Shown: one piece after another, positions 26,836 through 34,512 of the stretch
Layout of the letters: each line of letters begins with the position of its first letter
How positions within the stretch are numbered: position 1 is the first letter of the stretch
Notes under the pieces: generated by a model
Told to the model about the DNA's origin: nothing
The model's database searches: none
The model's input: only the letters and a program-made list of their open reading frames with translations
Source: Mediterraneibacter massiliensis
Lineage (GTDB): Bacteria; Bacillota; Clostridia; Lachnospirales; Lachnospiraceae
DNA: 64,000 nt
Direction of reading: 5' to 3'
Assembly: GCF_001487105.1 (NCBI RefSeq)
Contig: NZ_LN913001.1
Span: 2,100,949-2,164,948 of the forward strand
Program-made: the position numbers and the translations under genes

Positions 26836-26979
26836 TTATTTCTTATGCTCACATGTCTGATTTCCTACTGTGCAGGATGTCTTGCATGCTGACTGACAGG
26901 ATGTCTGGCACTCACCACATCCGCCTTTTTTTACTGTATGATTCAAAGTCTGTGTATTCAGTGTCTTAATGTGTTTCAT
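26836..26979 (-). CDS. scfA: SCIFF ranthipeptide precursor (six cysteines in forty-five)
   Basis: A 47-residue peptide: MKHIKTLNTQTLNHTVKKGG, then six cysteines at 21, 24, 28, 32, 36 and 43, with the core GGCGECQTSCQSACKTSC, ending CEHKK. This is the SCIFF signature, including the conserved leader and the C-terminal lysines. AGGAGGAGAGAAA precedes the ATG. It lies upstream of the maturase gene scfB in the same direction. The peptide is modified to thioether-bridged ranthipeptide. Confidence 0.96.
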   Translation of the reverse strand: MKHIKTLNTQTLNHTVKKGGCGECQTSCQSACKTSCTVGNQTCEHKK

Positions 26980-27071
26980 TTTCTCTCCTCCTAGTTCATA
27001 TGGTGTCTGTCTGCACCTGTTATTTCGTTATTATACCATACTGTTTTTAGTTTTTAAACCCCTTTTTTCTC

Positions 27072-27458
27072 TCAGGAAAGCATTCCGCCAAGCATGCCGC
27101 CTCCCGCACACAGAAGGCAGGTTGTCAGCATATTCTGCCACTCTGACTGCAATGTGTGGTAAACGCCAAGGGAGATCAAAAGCAAAAGCACAAAATAGAA
27201 AACACCTGCAAGCATCCCCCAAATAAATTTGCGGACACCTGCAAGCTTCCCGATCATAAAACCGCCTGCAAAAGTGGACAATATATAAATACCCACGATC
27301 CCTGCCGTCACTTTTCCCTCATCAAGATCCAGCTTGTATAAAAGCAGCGTCAGAATAAACAGTAAAATACCTGTTACAACATACGCGCATAAAAGGGATT
27401 TCAGCAGCCAGAGTAATTTTGTCTCCACGCTTCGGCTGTTTTTTGTATTCTTTTCCAT
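27072..27458 (-). CDS. TIGR04086 family membrane protein
   Basis: 128 residues with four hydrophobic helices (about 13-40, 50-75, 78-100, 105-126) and Gly-rich turns such as STFAGGFMIGKLAG and GGGMLGGMLS. It matches the small TIGR04086 family found beside scfA and secDF/yajC in Clostridia. Function is unknown. It is followed by scfA after 92 bases in the same direction and may share a transcript. Confidence 0.8.
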   Translation of the reverse strand: MEKNTKNSRSVETKLLWLLKSLLCAYVVTGILLFILTLLLYKLDLDEGKVTAGIVGIYILSTFAGGFMIGKLAGVRKFIWGMLAGVFYFVLLLLISLGVYHTLQSEWQNMLTTCLLCAGGGMLGGMLS

Positions 27459-27540
27459 CTCTTTCCTCCTAGAATCTGCATAGTTTTGCCCAGACCTTCT
27501 GTCTGTTTCTACATCCTATGCCTGTTCAAGGAGTTTTATG

Positions 27541-28086
27541 CTATTGCTCCATCTGCCTCCCCAGGAATTCTGCCGCACTCTGCGCCACCTTACATTCCAC
27601 TTCCCCGAATTTTTTCTTTTCTTCTTTTCTGAGAAATACGACGGAGCCTATCACATCTCCCTCACATAAGATCGGACTGATGATCTCCTCTATATATTCT
27701 TGTGTTCCTGCCGCAATCGCCGCAAATTTTGTACTGCCCGCCTTTTCCGTAACCTGGACACGCTGCTGCAGTACGTGTTCCAATTCCTTGGTAATATAGG
27801 CTTCTTTCAGTTCTTTCTTCCCATTTCCTGAGACAGCTACGATCTGATCCATATCTGTGATACAGACAGTACAGCCCATCGTCTGCGCCAGACTTTCTGA
27901 ATACAGCCTGGCTAATGTCCCCAGTTCTCCGATAGGAGAGTATTTTTTTAGGATGATTTCGCCTTCCCTATCTGTAAAAATCTCCAGTGGATCTCCTTCT
28001 CTGATCCTTAAGGTTCTTCTTATTTCTTTCGGAATGACCACCCTTCCCAGATCGTCGATCCGTCTTACGATTCCTGTTGCCTTCAT
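27541..28086 (-). CDS. spoVT: Stage V sporulation regulator SpoVT
   Basis: 181 residues. The N-terminal swapped-hairpin AbrB DNA-binding domain reads MKATGIVRRIDDLGRVVIPK and continues EIRRTLRIREGDPLEIF; a GAF-like domain fills residues 60-180. SpoVT is a forespore regulator that tunes sigma-G genes, so the organism is probably a spore former or derived from one. GGAGGGAATTTT precedes the ATG. In other Clostridia the gene lies near mfd/prsA rather than scfA. Confidence 0.93.
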   Translation of the reverse strand: MKATGIVRRIDDLGRVVIPKEIRRTLRIREGDPLEIFTDREGEIILKKYSPIGELGTLARLYSESLAQTMGCTVCITDMDQIVAVSGNGKKELKEAYITKELEHVLQQRVQVTEKAGSTKFAAIAAGTQEYIEEIISPILCEGDVIGSVVFLRKEEKKKFGEVECKVAQSAAEFLGRQMEQ

Positions 28087-28192
28087 AAAATTCCCTCCAT
28101 TTTACATTCTTACATTTTATCCTGACTACACCGCATCTGGTAACTTTTGCAGATACAAGTAGTATCTGTAAATCAGAGGAAAATATACGCAT

Positions 28193-29824
28193 TTAGCTTC
28201 CCATTTCATCGTACTGCTGGGCAATATTTTTCACATGATCTCCCAGTCTCTCAAAATCCGTTAAAATCTCTGTAAAGATAATCCCCGTCTGCGGCTTACA
28301 TTTACCTTTTTTAAGCCTCTGCATCTGCTTTTTAAAATATTTGTCTCTTGTATCATCGATTTTTTGTTCGATCGCAGACGCTTTATTCAGCACATAGCCA
28401 GCTTGCTCTAGCCGGACATCTTTTATGATATCTAATGCCGCAAGACATTGTTTTTTCATGTCATCTAGTTCTTCTAGTACATTCTCGGAAAACTTCAGTT
28501 CCCACTTTTTCAGATCATCCGCATATTCAGCAAGGTTCACCGCATGATCTCCCATTCGTTCCAGATTACTGATGATCACATAAAAACCATTCATCTGTTT
28601 TGAATCTGAAAACGATTTTTCATTTCCCATCATAGAAACAATATATTCTGAAATACCTCTGTTTAAATAATCAATATATTCTTCTCTTTCCGTTACCTTT
28701 TTCCGTGCTTTGTTATCGTATCGGATAAGTATATCGTAAGCGTCGTTGATATTTTTTGCAACCATATCTCTCATTCGGCTGACCTCATCATGCACCTGTG
28801 AGATTGCTACCGCTCCCTGACCGATCGCATAAGTGGAATCAAACGGACGGATATATTTTAAACAGTACTCCTCATCTTCCTCCTTTTTGCTGTCCGGGAG
28901 GACTCTGACTGCGATTTTTGCCATATATGTCCCAAACGGAAGAAGGAGCAGCGTTGTCACAATATTGAATGCAGTATGTACATTTGCGATCTGCGACACA
29001 GGATTCCCTGGAGTCATGGCTTCCATCCAGGAGACAAAAGGCGTTGCCAGACAGATGACAGTAAATAAAACGGACCCAAAAATATTAAACATCAAATGGA
29101 TGACCGTCGTTCTTCTGGCATTGACTTTCGTACCAATGGAAGCCAGCACAGCTGTGATACACGTACCTATATTCTGCCCGAACAGTACATATACCGCACT
29201 GGAAAGAGGGATCATCCCCGTACCTGCAAGTGCCTGCAAAATACCCACAGAGGCAGATGAAGACTGAATGATCGCTGTAAACACAGCCCCGATCAAAATG
29301 CCCACCAGCGGATTCTTAAAATTCGTCATAAACTGTAGGAACGTCTCCGAATTCTGAAGCGGTTCCATAGCCGCTCCCATCATATCCATTCCCATGAATA
29401 AAATCCCCAGCCCTGCAAAAATGCCGCTGATATGATGCACCTTTTCACTTTTGATAAACATAATAGAAGCTACACCGCCGATTGCGAAAAGCGGAGCAAT
29501 CGCTCCTATATCCAGCGCAATAAGCTGTCCTGTGATCGTAGTACCAATGTTGGCTCCCATAATGACCCAGACAGCCTGATTCAGCGTCATCAGACCAGAA
29601 TTCACAAAGCCCACGACCATTACTGTCGTGGCTGAGGAGGATTGGATCACCGCCGTGATAGCGGCACCTACAAGTACCCCTTTGATCCTGTTGGAAGTCA
29701 GTCTTTCAAGGATTGATTTCATCTTATTTCCTGCCGCCGACTCCAGCCCATTGCTCATCATCTGCATGCCATACAGAAATAAAGCAAGACCTCCCAACAG
29801 GGAGAGTATATCTTTTATTCCCAT
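28193..29824 (-). CDS. Na+/phosphate symporter with C-terminal PhoU domain
   Basis: 543 residues. Two inverted Na/Pi cotransport repeats are seen, with the substrate motifs AVIQSSSATTVMVVGFV (about 57-73) and AIIQSSSASVGILQALAG (about 180-197), set in eight or more helices. The last 200 residues form a PhoU-like helical bundle (YIDYLNRGISEYIV and ERMGDHAVNLAEYAD, then ERLGDHVKNIAQQ), a conserved regulatory addition of the bacterial NptA/YjbB group. It moves phosphate with sodium across the inner membrane; import or export cannot be decided. Confidence 0.93.
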   Translation of the reverse strand: MGIKDILSLLGGLALFLYGMQMMSNGLESAAGNKMKSILERLTSNRIKGVLVGAAITAVIQSSSATTVMVVGFVNSGLMTLNQAVWVIMGANIGTTITGQLIALDIGAIAPLFAIGGVASIMFIKSEKVHHISGIFAGLGILFMGMDMMGAAMEPLQNSETFLQFMTNFKNPLVGILIGAVFTAIIQSSSASVGILQALAGTGMIPLSSAVYVLFGQNIGTCITAVLASIGTKVNARRTTVIHLMFNIFGSVLFTVICLATPFVSWMEAMTPGNPVSQIANVHTAFNIVTTLLLLPFGTYMAKIAVRVLPDSKKEEDEEYCLKYIRPFDSTYAIGQGAVAISQVHDEVSRMRDMVAKNINDAYDILIRYDNKARKKVTEREEYIDYLNRGISEYIVSMMGNEKSFSDSKQMNGFYVIISNLERMGDHAVNLAEYADDLKKWELKFSENVLEELDDMKKQCLAALDIIKDVRLEQAGYVLNKASAIEQKIDDTRDKYFKKQMQRLKKGKCKPQTGIIFTEILTDFERLGDHVKNIAQQYDEMGS

Positions 29825-29975
29825 TTCATTTTCTCCTTTGTCTTTCCTTTCGTGTTTTTACACACGTATCTCAAAAATAACATGCCATAATCTCCCCGAC
29901 AATCTGACTTTATCTTTTCTTAGCAAAATCTTAACATATTTTTTGCACAAAAGTCACCCCGTATTCTTCTCTTAC

Positions 29976-30004
29976 TTGAAAACATAGTATGATTCTGCTA
30001 GAAT
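29976..30004 (+). promoter_or_regulatory. Predicted promoter of pduL
   Basis: TTGAAA (29976-29981), 17-base spacer, TAGAAT (29999-30004), 68 bases ahead of pduL. The same intergenic stretch carries the divergent start of the phosphate transporter gene. Confidence 0.75.
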
Positions 30005-30071
30005 TGAAAGAGTTATCCAGTATGCAAACGCATACCGGCATAGTAAAGATTTTTTACCAGCAGGAGGAAAT

Positions 30072-30713
30072 ATGAACTTAAAAATTCCAATCGAGACATC
30101 TGCAAGACATATCCATCTGTCACAGCAGGACTTTGAAATCTTATTCGGTCCTGGTTCCCGCCCTACCTTTTTCAGGGAATTGAGTCAGCCGGGGCAATAT
30201 GCCTGCAAAGAACGTCTTACTGTCGTCGGGCCGAAAGGACGTTTTGAAAAAGTCATCGTTCTTGGTCCCTGTCGTTCTCATACGCAGGTGGAGATCTCGG
30301 TTACTGACGCACGGCGTTTAGGCATTCCCAGCGTCATACGCCAGTCTGGAGACCTGGATGATACGCCAGGCTGCCTCCTCATCGGACCCAGCGGCAAAGT
30401 ACAGCTTGAAAAAGGAGTGATTGTCGCAAAACGACATATCCATATGACTCCTGTAGATGCAATACGCGCACATGTCAAAGATAATGATATTGTCTTTGTC
30501 ATTACGACCAGCTATGAACGTTCCCTCATCTTTTCCGATGTGGTCGTCCGGGTCGATCCTTCTTTTTCCCTTGCCATGCATGTAGATACAGACGAGGCAA
30601 ACGCATTCGCGAATGAGGACCATCCTACAGGGGTTATTTTAAAACTATTCAACGGACATACTTATAGTCTCCAGACCTGGGCTGATGAGCTGCAGGCTGG
30701 GATCGACCGCTGA
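30072..30713 (+). CDS. pduL: Phosphate propanoyl/acetyltransferase PduL
   Basis: 213 residues, PduL family with two PF06130 repeats. Metal-binding motifs ARHIHLSQQDFEILFG (about 13-28) and AKRHIHMTPVDA (about 124-135) are intact, as is RSHTQVEISVTDARRLG. It converts acyl-CoA and phosphate to acyl-phosphate. There is no N-terminal encapsulation peptide and no shell genes nearby, so it probably acts in the cytosol as a replacement for Pta in acetate formation. AGCAGGAGGAAAT precedes the ATG. The AEC transporter follows after 28 bases. Confidence 0.93.
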   Translation: MNLKIPIETSARHIHLSQQDFEILFGPGSRPTFFRELSQPGQYACKERLTVVGPKGRFEKVIVLGPCRSHTQVEISVTDARRLGIPSVIRQSGDLDDTPGCLLIGPSGKVQLEKGVIVAKRHIHMTPVDAIRAHVKDNDIVFVITTSYERSLIFSDVVVRVDPSFSLAMHVDTDEANAFANEDHPTGVILKLFNGHTYSLQTWADELQAGIDR

Positions 30714-30741
30714 TAAAGAAGAGGGGGAAACCTTTTATTTT

Positions 30742-31659
30742 ATGTTTATACTAATATTTAGTCAACTTCTGAAAATGTTTTTTATCATGCTGCTGGCTTT
30801 TATCTGCTATCGTATCAAGCTGGTAGGGCAGGAAGGCAACCGTGCTGTGTCTAATCTACTCCTTCTTGTAGTCAATCCCTGTGTTATGATCACTGCATTT
30901 CAGACCGAGTATGACCCTAAACTGATACATGGACTCCTGCTTGCTTTCCTTGCGGCAGCTGTCTCACATATCCTCGCAGTATTTGCCGCAAACCTTCTTG
31001 TCCCTGCAAAGAATAATCCGGATTACTGTATCGAGCGTTACAGTGTGGTCTATTCAAACTGTGGTTTTATCGGGATCCCATTGATCCAAAGTGTGCTCGG
31101 TGACAAGGGCGTGTTTTTTCTTGCCGCTTACATCACGGTTTTTAATCTTTTTTCCTGGACGCATGGCTTAAGCCTTATGAAAAAGGAGTTCAGCCTAAAA
31201 GAACTCCGGGAAGGCATGCTCTCTCCTGTTGTACTTGCGACAGGTGCCGCCTTACTGCTGTTTTTTGCCCGCATAGCGATTCCCGAGATCCTTCTGGATC
31301 CTATAGAGTATATCGCAGACATGAACACTCCGCTTGCCATGATGGTTGCCGGTTTTTCTGTCGCACAGGCAGATTTAAAGAAATTGTTCTCTACTTTTAA
31401 AATATACAGAGCCGCTGTTTTGAAACTTATGGCAGTTCCTCTGCTGACTCTTGCAGCTCTTTTCTTATGTAAGATGCCTCATGATGTGGCATACACTGTT
31501 TTGATAGCTGCTGCATGCCCTACTGCTACCACCGGAACAATGATGGCAATCCGTTATGGGCAGAACTATACCTATTCTTCGGAAATTTTTGCATTTTCCA
31601 CCCTTGTATCCATTTTCACCATACCTGTTGTTATTTTTTTCGCAGGCTTTGTGATATGA
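30742..31659 (+). CDS. AEC-family (auxin efflux carrier-like) transporter
   Basis: 305 residues from the ATG at 30742, with AGAGGGGGAAA upstream; a frame start at 30685 inside pduL has no ribosome site. About ten membrane helices in two inverted halves, with family marks NPCVMITAFQ, YSNCGFIGIPLIQSVLG and AACPTATTGTMMAIRYG. Bacterial AEC proteins export or exchange organic acids such as malate and lactate. The pairing with pduL suggests an acid made in fermentation, but this is inference. Confidence 0.88.
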   Translation: MFILIFSQLLKMFFIMLLAFICYRIKLVGQEGNRAVSNLLLLVVNPCVMITAFQTEYDPKLIHGLLLAFLAAAVSHILAVFAANLLVPAKNNPDYCIERYSVVYSNCGFIGIPLIQSVLGDKGVFFLAAYITVFNLFSWTHGLSLMKKEFSLKELREGMLSPVVLATGAALLLFFARIAIPEILLDPIEYIADMNTPLAMMVAGFSVAQADLKKLFSTFKIYRAAVLKLMAVPLLTLAALFLCKMPHDVAYTVLIAAACPTATTGTMMAIRYGQNYTYSSEIFAFSTLVSIFTIPVVIFFAGFVI

Positions 31660-31728
31660 TCAGATAAAAACAGGGCATACTGTTCGAAGCAACCACAGAT
31701 TTATGGACATAGAAATGAGACCGACTAT

Positions 31729-32865
31729 ATGATGAATGTATTGATTTTATCTTGTAATACAGGAGAAGGACACAATTATGCCGGCAAGGCACTCAAAGAA
31801 TGTATTCTCTCTCACGGTGACAACGCAGAGCTCGTAGATATTATGCTCCTTGCCGGGAAACGTATCTCCCGTCTGGTAGGCGGCAGTTATATCGGAATTG
31901 TCACCCATGCTCCCAGACTGTTCCAGCTTCTCTATAAAGCCGGCACACTTGTCAGTTCTAAAAAGAGGAAATCCCCCGTCTATTATGCAAATACTCTCCT
32001 CGCAGAACGACTGAAAAAATATCTGGATTCCCATCCCTGTGATGTTATTGTGACCGTCCATCTTTTTGCCGCAGAAACACTTACCTATATGAAGCAAAAA
32101 GGGATGTTGAAACAAAAAGTCGTCGCCGTGGAAACAGATTATACTTGTATCCCTTTCTGGGAGGAAACAAACTGTGATGCCTATATTATCCCTCATGCCT
32201 CTCTCGCAGAGGAATTTACAAAAAAGGGGATCCCCGCTCATAAATTAAAACCCTATGGGATACCGGTCAGAAAGGCTTTCGCAGGTGTAGGCAGTAAAAA
32301 CCATGCGCGAAAAATCTGCCGTATCCCCGAAAACGCCCATGTTTATCTGATCATGAGCGGCAGTATGGGATTTGGAAAGATTCCTTTTTTTGTGGCTGAA
32401 CTGCTGAAGACTCTCTCCGCAAATGAATATATCATTGTCATCTGCGGAAATAATAAAAAGCTGCGCAAAATACTCCAGAAATCTTTTCAAAATCAGGAAA
32501 ATATACGTATATTAGGCTATACCGAACACATCTCTGCCTACATGGATGCCAGTGACGTCCTCTTTACAAAGCCCGGCGGGCTTACCAGCACAGAGGCTGC
32601 CGTCAAGGAAATCCCGATCGTCCACACGCGTCCGATCCCTGGATGTGAAACACGAAATCTGGAATTTTTCACGGCTCATGGTCTCTCGCTTACATCACGG
32701 AGATTTCACGGGCAGATCTGCGCTGGACAAAACTTGCTCCGGGACGAGGAGTTGAAACATGCAATGTGCGCCGCCCAAAAAAGAACGATCGCAAAAGATG
32801 CCGCGCAAAAAACTTACCAGCTTCTGCGTGAATTTACAGAAGCAGCAGGAGGATCACATGTCTGA
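31729..32865 (+). CDS. Diacylglycerol glycosyltransferase-like protein (MGDG synthase family)
   Basis: 378 residues, GT28/GT-B fold. The N-terminus NVLILSCNTGEGHNYAGKAL is the MGDG synthase motif (about 3-22) and the C-terminal half holds LIMSGSMGFGKIPFF, the nucleotide-sugar site FTKPGGLTSTEAAVKEIPIV (about 286-305). It probably moves glucose or galactose from a UDP-sugar to diacylglycerol at the membrane. It overlaps the following plsY by 8 bases, consistent with a lipid function. No clear promoter is seen in the 69-base gap after the AEC gene. Confidence 0.85.
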   Translation: MMNVLILSCNTGEGHNYAGKALKECILSHGDNAELVDIMLLAGKRISRLVGGSYIGIVTHAPRLFQLLYKAGTLVSSKKRKSPVYYANTLLAERLKKYLDSHPCDVIVTVHLFAAETLTYMKQKGMLKQKVVAVETDYTCIPFWEETNCDAYIIPHASLAEEFTKKGIPAHKLKPYGIPVRKAFAGVGSKNHARKICRIPENAHVYLIMSGSMGFGKIPFFVAELLKTLSANEYIIVICGNNKKLRKILQKSFQNQENIRILGYTEHISAYMDASDVLFTKPGGLTSTEAAVKEIPIVHTRPIPGCETRNLEFFTAHGLSLTSRRFHGQICAGQNLLRDEELKHAMCAAQKRTIAKDAAQKTYQLLREFTEAAGGSHV

Positions 32866-33466
32866 TTATATTTTTTTCATGATCATCGGGTATCTCTCAG
32901 GAAGTATCCTTTATGCGTACATCATTCCCAAGTTTTTCTGCGGGATTGATATACGTCAGATAAGTAAAGATAAAAATCCCGGTACCTTCAATGCTTTTTC
33001 CTGTGCCGGCATCAAGGTCGGTATCTTTGTCTTACTTTTAGAGTTAGCCAAAGGATTTCTTCCTGTCTTTCTTGCTGCACGCTTTGTCTCTTATCGTTCC
33101 TCTTTATTTTGTCTTATCATGGCTGCTCCTGTCATCGGTCATGCTTTCCCTTTCCTGCATCCCAGACAAGGCGGCAAAGCTATCGCTGTGTCTTTCGGCT
33201 GCCTTATGGGGCTGTATCCGTTCCTCACTCCTCTGTTGTATCTGATCGTTTTCTACCTCTTATTTTCTGTGATCATTATCATAGAACCTCATCTGTTCCG
33301 CAGCATCATCACATTTTTCTGTTTTACTATCTCCTGTATCCGCACACTGCCAGTTCGTTCTTTTATATACGGGTCTATCCTCATCTCTGCCACCGTCGTC
33401 TTGAGACACCTTCTCAGATATAAAAAAGAACGTCTCCAGATACGCTTTCTGCCGTACTTCCGATAA
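32858..33466 (+). CDS. plsY: Glycerol-3-phosphate acyltransferase PlsY-like
   Basis: 202 residues from the ATG at 32858 (AGGAGGATCAC upstream); longer frame starts lie inside the preceding gene. Five to six helices. PlsY motifs are seen: GYLSGSILYAYIIPK (motif 1 region), KDKNPGTFNAFSCAGIKVG (usually GSGNxGATN, here GTFN), and GHAFPFLHPRQGGKAIAV (the acyl-phosphate site). It acylates glycerol 3-phosphate using acyl-phosphate. The changed motif 2 suggests a divergent paralogue, possibly specific to the glycolipid made by the gene in front. Confidence 0.85.
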   Translation: MSDYIFFMIIGYLSGSILYAYIIPKFFCGIDIRQISKDKNPGTFNAFSCAGIKVGIFVLLLELAKGFLPVFLAARFVSYRSSLFCLIMAAPVIGHAFPFLHPRQGGKAIAVSFGCLMGLYPFLTPLLYLIVFYLLFSVIIIIEPHLFRSIITFFCFTISCIRTLPVRSFIYGSILISATVVLRHLLRYKKERLQIRFLPYFR

Positions 33467-33501
33467 ACGTTCCTTTCTTATAAAAAATCTCCGTTTTTAT
33501 A

Positions 33502-33530
33502 TTGTACCGCAGTCTAGAACCTGTTATAAT
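33502..33530 (+). promoter_or_regulatory. Predicted promoter of the YitT gene
   Basis: TTGTAC (33502-33507), 17-base spacer, perfect TATAAT (33525-33530), 54 bases before the ATG. Confidence 0.78.
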
Positions 33531-33583
33531 ACTTAATAGTTTTTATAGAAAAATTCTGTCAGGAAAAGGAGAGCTGTTATATT

Positions 33584-34474
33584 ATGTCATCAAAATTTTC
33601 TGCTGCTATGCGGCGCATGGGACTCAACGGAATGGGATATGCCACACTTGGTTCTGTAATGTTTGCCTTTGGGCTTAATGTATTTATCACGCCCTTGTCC
33701 CTATACAACGGTGGTTTTATGGGTATTTCCCAGTTGATTCGAACGTTTTTCTTACAGGTATTTCATCTGTCCTTCGGGCAGACGGATATTGCCGGGATTA
33801 TTTATCTGCTGATCAATCTTCCGCTGATCTATCTGGCATGGACAATGGGAAAAAATTTTTTTATACGTTCTATCGTCACGATCCTGATACAGACTGCGGC
33901 ACTGACTTTCATCCCGATCCCTATTGAGCCGATCATTGATGATTACCTGACTGCCTGCATTATCGGAGGTATTATTGCCGGCAGCGGTTCCGGACTCATT
34001 CTGCGCGGAGGAAGCTCTGGAGGCGGACAGGATATACTTGGATTATACTTTACGAAAAAATTCCACAGTTTCAGTGTCGGGAAAATGTCCTTACTCATTA
34101 ATATTTTTGTCTATGGTATCTGTCTTGTCATGTTCAATATCGAGATCGTCATCTACTCGCTTATTTACGGTGTCGTATATTCGATCGCATGCGACAGAGT
34201 ACATATCCAGAACATCAATATGAGTGTTATCATTTTTACGAAAAAGGAGGGTATTCCCCAGGCGATCATGCAGCAGACAGGACGCGGCGTCACAAACTGG
34301 GATGGAGCAGGCGCCTATACAAACGAACATTCTTCCATCCTCTTTGTCGTCATATCGAAACATGAAGTATCTACTATCAAACAGATTGTAAATGGAATCG
34401 ATCCCAATGCCTTTATGGTATTTAACGAAGGCTGTTCTGTATCCGGCAATTTCATCAAAAGACTGGATCCATAA
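33584..34474 (+). CDS. YitT family membrane protein (DUF161/DUF2179)
   Basis: 296 residues: about five or six membrane helices in the first 200 residues (GSVMFAFGLNVFITPLSLYN; IAGSGSGLILRGGSSGGGQD, a conserved glycine loop) and a C-terminal soluble DUF2179 domain (SVIIFTKKEGIPQAIMQ, VTNWDGAGAYT). Function is not established for the family. It is a single gene with its own promoter and a terminator behind it. Confidence 0.88.
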   Translation: MSSKFSAAMRRMGLNGMGYATLGSVMFAFGLNVFITPLSLYNGGFMGISQLIRTFFLQVFHLSFGQTDIAGIIYLLINLPLIYLAWTMGKNFFIRSIVTILIQTAALTFIPIPIEPIIDDYLTACIIGGIIAGSGSGLILRGGSSGGGQDILGLYFTKKFHSFSVGKMSLLINIFVYGICLVMFNIEIVIYSLIYGVVYSIACDRVHIQNINMSVIIFTKKEGIPQAIMQQTGRGVTNWDGAGAYTNEHSSILFVVISKHEVSTIKQIVNGIDPNAFMVFNEGCSVSGNFIKRLDP

Positions 34475-34480
34475 AGATCT

Positions 34481-34512
34481 AAAAAAGAGCGTCTCACTGA
34501 CGCTCTTTTTTT
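34481..34512. terminator. Bidirectional terminator between YitT and the Bce-type permease
   Basis: Perfect 8-bp stem AGAGCGTC / GACGCTCT with loop TCACT, A's on the left and T's on the right. It overlaps the last codons of the minus-strand permease gene. Confidence 0.85.
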
